Shown in pieces: positions 60,634-64,000 of a stretch of DNA of 64,000 bases. The translations under genes were made by a program, and so were the position numbers. Positions within the stretch are counted from its first letter, which is position 1; every line of letters starts with the position of its first letter. Where the stretch lies: NCBI GenBank assembly GCA_910574885.1, contig CAJTDD010000010.1, positions 83,598 through 147,597 on the forward strand, in the 5' to 3' direction. This DNA is from Lachnospiraceae bacterium (GTDB lineage Bacteria; Bacillota; Clostridia; Lachnospirales; Lachnospiraceae). The notes below the pieces were generated by a model. The model saw only the letters and a program-made list of their open reading frames with translations. It did not search any database and was not told the origin of the DNA.

Positions 60634-61632
60634 TTAAAAATCCCGGTATGCCCTAAGCGCCTGATTGAACTTTAACGTTTTCTCCCCTACCAGCTTCGCC
60701 GCGCCAAGGGGATACTTATCCGGCAGTATCTCCGAGGCCGCCTCCGGCTCCCAATAGAAAACTCCGCATTCCTCCTGCCCGTCCTGTTCCGCCATTGCGC
60801 CCACACAGTCGCTCACAATCTTATAGCTGCCCTCGTCATCATATTCAAGCCCGCCTACTTCCGCAATCATCACAGGCTTTTGATAAACTTGGGAATACAC
60901 CTTCAATTTCTCAGACAGCATATCCTTATTGCTCTTAAACTGCTGCCAGTATGGGTAATACGAGAATCCCAAGATGTCCGTCCTTCCCTTCTCTGCAAAA
61001 AAATTATCCAGAAAAGCCCCGCAGAACTCCCGGTTACACACCTCCGCCAAATGGGTAATCACCTTACAGTCCGGACAGGCCTCCTTGACTGCATCATACC
61101 CTGCATTCAGGAAACGTACCAACTGCTTAGGCGCCTCATTAAGACTCCCCCGGGGCCACATCAGTCCGTTATTGACCTCGTTGCCCACCTGCACCCAGTC
61201 CGGGCACGCCCCATTTTCTGCAAACAATTTCAAAACCTCCCGCGTATGGTCGGCGACCCGCCTCTCAAGCTGGATATCCGTATCATTCCTCCACTCTCTG
61301 GGAATATCCTGATGTTCCGGGTCTGCAAAATGATTACTGTAATGAAAACCGACCATCAGCTTCATCCCCTGTTCCTTCACACGCTTTGCCATTTTAAGCA
61401 CGTTGAGGGCGTCACAGAAGCCAAGCATGCAGATTTCATCTTCTTTCTTCTGCCAGAAAGCGCCCTCCGGCGGATTCACAAAAACACGGAACCGCACCGC
61501 ATTCACTCCAAACTCCTTTAATGCCTTTAACAAATCCGTCTCCTCACCCGCTTCATTCAGCCAGCGGTATCCCATTGTCTCCAACTGAGTCGCCCATCCT
61601 AAGTCCACGCCATAAACCATCTGCTTCCTCAT
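60634..61632 (-). CDS. GH53 endo-beta-1,4-galactanase, intracellular
   Basis: A 332-residue TIM-barrel glycosidase. The start YGVDLGWATQLETMGYRW and FRVFVNPPEGAFW fit GH53; the acid/base Glu is in WVQVGNEVNNGLMWP and the nucleophile Glu in KPVMIAEVGG. Most GH53 enzymes are secreted, but this one has no signal peptide, so it probably cleaves short galacto-oligosaccharides after import by the downstream MFS carrier gene's product (encoded just upstream on the same strand). GAAGGGAG precedes the ATG. Confidence 0.9.
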   Translation of the reverse strand: MRKQMVYGVDLGWATQLETMGYRWLNEAGEETDLLKALKEFGVNAVRFRVFVNPPEGAFWQKKEDEICMLGFCDALNVLKMAKRVKEQGMKLMVGFHYSNHFADPEHQDIPREWRNDTDIQLERRVADHTREVLKLFAENGACPDWVQVGNEVNNGLMWPRGSLNEAPKQLVRFLNAGYDAVKEACPDCKVITHLAEVCNREFCGAFLDNFFAEKGRTDILGFSYYPYWQQFKSNKDMLSEKLKVYSQVYQKPVMIAEVGGLEYDDEGSYKIVSDCVGAMAEQDGQEECGVFYWEPEAASEILPDKYPLGAAKLVGEKTLKFNQALRAYRDF

Positions 61633-61662
61633 TCTATTACTCCCTTCACAGATTTTCTTTTA

Positions 61663-62952
61663 TCATCCCTTATGAAACATATTCACTTTATGCATCATCT
61701 TCCCATGTATTCTTGCCGCTGTACACCAATGCCATACTGCATCCTTACAAGTTATTATGACCGGAACAGAAACTATCAGGATACAAATCAGCAGCATACT
61801 CTTCACCCCGAACTTATCTATCACAATACCTGAATACAGCAGGCTGATAATCCCAGCCACGCAGTTATATACCGCGTCTGCAATATTATGCCCGAGATTA
61901 CGGAAAGAAGGCGCAACACTTCTCTCCGTAACACTCCGCATCGTAGGCAATAAAATTCCCACTCCCATATTACAGAGAAATGAACCCCCAAAAACCATAA
62001 CCGGCGATACGGCGCCAAACGCCAATACCATCGTCATAAACGGCAGCAGCGTTATCAAGACATACCGCACGCGAAGAGAATATTTTTCCATCTTATCCGC
62101 CAATGCAATGAACGGCACTTGGGTAATCGCACAGATAAATGCATCGACTCCGATATCCGAGACATTCCCTCCAACGCTTTGGAGAACCGCCGTCTTTAGA
62201 TTATTCATTGGCGCGACCGCCAGCCCGATTAACATCAGTATCAGAATCAGATAACCATACCCCCTGGGATTGAGTCCGGCACACATTCTTTTAGACGACA
62301 TGGCTTTCTCACCCGCCAAATCATCCTCACACGTTACAAATACCTGTTTTAGAGAACGGATAGAAAAACCGGATTCCCGATTCTCCGATACCGCGCCCTT
62401 ACCATCTGGGAGCATGAATGCGGCAGCAATACCCGTGATTAAGAAAATGGTCCCAAAAACCAGCATAAAATGATAACCAAAGTCAGCAATTATCCACCCC
62501 AGCACAACAGATGTGACTGCATACATCAGAGACGGCAGACAGCGGATTTTCCCATAGACCGACAGATTATTTCCGCAGGTAAGCAAAAGCCAGGAATCTA
62601 TATTCGTCGCATGGGGCAATGACACGAACCCCAGCAATGGATATAAAACGGCAAGCACAGGAATATTTCCGTAAGAAAAATAAATCAAGTACATCAACAT
62701 CCCCGCCGCTAAAAAACACACCATCGAAACCTTCCGGTTGGTGTGGAAACGGTCGCACACCATCCCCCACACAAACGATCCCAGAAATGCCGCAAACAGG
62801 TAGGATGCCAAAAAGATACTTACAGCCGTATTGGTAATTCCCTTTGACAACAGATATGACATTAAAAACCCGATAAATGAAGCATGGAAACTCCAATACG
62901 AAACCTCAAGCACAGAAAATCCCACCCAGTATGATTTCTTCATAGCCTTCAT
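61663..62952 (-). CDS. MFS transporter, probable oligosaccharide carrier
   Basis: A 429-residue protein with twelve hydrophobic segments in two halves, joined by a polar loop at about residues 200-240 (SENRESGFSIRSLKQVFVTCEDDLAGEK). The intracellular loop GMVCDRFHTNRKVSM is the MFS signature between helices 2 and 3. It resembles the MFS_1-like group. ATG 62952 follows GAGGGG. Operon with the GH53 gene (30 bp gap) suggests uptake of beta-galacto-oligosaccharides. Confidence 0.85.
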   Translation of the reverse strand: MKAMKKSYWVGFSVLEVSYWSFHASFIGFLMSYLLSKGITNTAVSIFLASYLFAAFLGSFVWGMVCDRFHTNRKVSMVCFLAAGMLMYLIYFSYGNIPVLAVLYPLLGFVSLPHATNIDSWLLLTCGNNLSVYGKIRCLPSLMYAVTSVVLGWIIADFGYHFMLVFGTIFLITGIAAAFMLPDGKGAVSENRESGFSIRSLKQVFVTCEDDLAGEKAMSSKRMCAGLNPRGYGYLILILMLIGLAVAPMNNLKTAVLQSVGGNVSDIGVDAFICAITQVPFIALADKMEKYSLRVRYVLITLLPFMTMVLAFGAVSPVMVFGGSFLCNMGVGILLPTMRSVTERSVAPSFRNLGHNIADAVYNCVAGIISLLYSGIVIDKFGVKSMLLICILIVSVPVIITCKDAVWHWCTAARIHGKMMHKVNMFHKG

Positions 62953-63108
62953 AATTTTCCCCTCACATTCTAACACCAATTATTAACCAAATTATAGAAA
63001 ATCATTGACGTAATGGGAATATCATTTATAATCTGATATATAGACAAAATTGAACCCGCAAGACGGTATCGGGTTATCCATCCCCGCAGATTGAAAGGAG
63101 CTTATTGT

Positions 63109-63891
63109 ATGCTACAATTTTCAGCATATCTCTTTGATGAAGATCTTGATAATTATAACGTAAACCTTCCCTTTCTGGTGCATAGCTGCGGCAGGGTTTC
63201 ATTTAACGGCAATAAGGACCTGCATATTAACCGTCTGTACGGCAGAAGGGACTTCCAGCTCATTTATATCCATCAGGGAAAAGGGCATTTCATACTGGAC
63301 AACAGAGAATCCATACTGGACGAGGGATGTACCGTCCTTTATCATCCCTATGAAATACAGCAGTATTCTTTTCACCACTCTGAAAATGCACAGTTTTACT
63401 GGCTGCATTTCTCCGGAAACGATATTCCCGGACTGCTGCGTGAGGCAGGGTTAGACCGACAAATCATAGATACTGGGATGGCTTCTTACATACCTGCCTT
63501 GTTTGAAGGGATTATCCGCGAGCTTATTATGAAGCAGCAAGGTTATCTCCAGATTACCAGCCTAAAAGGACAGGAGCTTGTCTGGCTGCTCGCACGGGAA
63601 GCACAAAAACAGGAACACAGGAACAGGAATGGCTATAATATGGAAATGGAGGAAATCCTCGAAACGATTCATCTAAAATATAATCAGGATTTGACAATCG
63701 AACAACTGGCAAGAGCGTATGGAACAAGCACAGGCTGGTTCATCAAAGAATTTTCCAGATACACGGGCAACACGCCCAAAAAGTACATCAATGAAGTCCG
63801 GCTGAACCATGCGAAAGAACTGCTCAGCTCTACCAACTATAATATAAGCAAGATTTCGACGGTATGCGGGTTCGAGAATCCATTATATTAA
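63109..63891 (+). pseudogene. AraC-family regulator, 3' end truncated
   Basis: A 260-residue frame. The N-terminal cupin-like sensor domain (INRLYGRRDFQLIYIHQGKGHFIL and VLYHPYEIQQYSFHHSENAQFYWLHFSG) and the first helix-turn-helix (TIEQLARAYGTSTGWFIKEFSRYTGNTPKKYINEVRL) are intact, but the second ends at STVCGFENPLY, where family members continue for about 20-25 residues. Sequence after the stop, in another frame, gives LKLSQFTGL, resembling the missing piece, so a frameshift is likely. ATG 63109 follows AAGGAG. Divergent from the MFS-GH53 operon, which it would have controlled. Confidence 0.7.
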
Positions 63892-64000
63892 AACTTTCCC
63901 AATTTACCGGACTATAGAATAGACCCGCAAACTCACCCAAAACTATATAATACATTCAAAAACTAGTTATTAAAAGCAATAATCCCTAAAAAATGGCCAT

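Overview
The window looks like chromosomal DNA of a flagellated gut-type Lachnospiraceae (Clostridia). Reasons: moderate GC, strong AGGAGG ribosome binding sites, a flgM-flgN-flgK-flgL-DUF6470-fliW-csrA string, a YlqH-like FlhB C-domain protein, DUF-type surface proteins, and several AAA/PD-(D/E)XK genes of the kind common in anaerobic Firmicutes. Genus is not decided.

Region 1 (1-15.8 kb, mostly minus strand) is a surface or flagellin decoration island. It holds two CDP-glycerol glycerophosphotransferase-like genes (one cut by the window edge), a TagD-like cytidylyltransferase fused to a Gfo/Idh oxidoreductase, an ABC importer of the SsuABC type, a complete PAPS-forming pair (CysD and CysN-CysC), a PAPS-type sulfotransferase, a DegT aminotransferase, two homologous secreted proteins, a membrane-anchored partner, and a metallophosphoesterase-GDPD fusion. 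No PAPS reductase or sulfite reductase is present, so PAPS may feed sulfation. Three exact copies of an 18-bp box lie upstream of three minus-strand units here, and the glycerophosphotransferase/GDPD unit has a textbook sigma-28 (flagellar) promoter.

Region 2 (15.9-34.5 kb) is flagellar and chemotactic: an orphan FlhB C-domain protein with a FliK-like partner, divergent cheA-cheW-cheR-cheB, flgM-flgN-flgK-flgL-DUF6470, fliW-csrA, and two unknown proteins preceded by sigma-28-like -10 boxes. topB and two DUF proteins are interspersed. A palindromic dispersed repeat with compensatory stem changes occurs five times between 15.8 and 49.9 kb.

Region 3 (34.7-48.6 kb) is metabolic and accessory: a sugar ABC transporter whose binding protein has lost its middle, a five-gene operon (C-S lyase, MarR regulator, two membrane proteins, M19 dipeptidase) with a clear promoter and operator, a frameshifted AraC gene, an XRE regulator, a DMT exporter, AAA/PD-(D/E)XK proteins and a decayed hipBA pair.

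Region 4 (48.7-54.3 kb) is the most striking: an RNA-repair locus made of RtcB RNA ligase, a 600-bp non-coding stretch, a slipin/SPFH protein, and two divergent WYL regulators. The non-coding stretch encodes a circularly permuted tRNA-like fold: anticodon stem, variable loop, T-arm, acceptor stem closed by a GUAA tetraloop, U8-A9, D-arm, then the other anticodon-stem strand. This is the architecture known from the tRNA-like module of YrlA bacterial Y RNAs. A second T-arm-like hairpin follows it.

Region 5 (54.3-64 kb) holds another AAA/PD-(D/E)XK gene, an ECF S-component, a methyl-accepting chemotaxis protein preceded by a possible 38-residue small gene, an NAD(P) malic enzyme, and a galactan-utilisation group (GH53, MFS transporter, divergent AraC regulator that looks broken at its 3' end).
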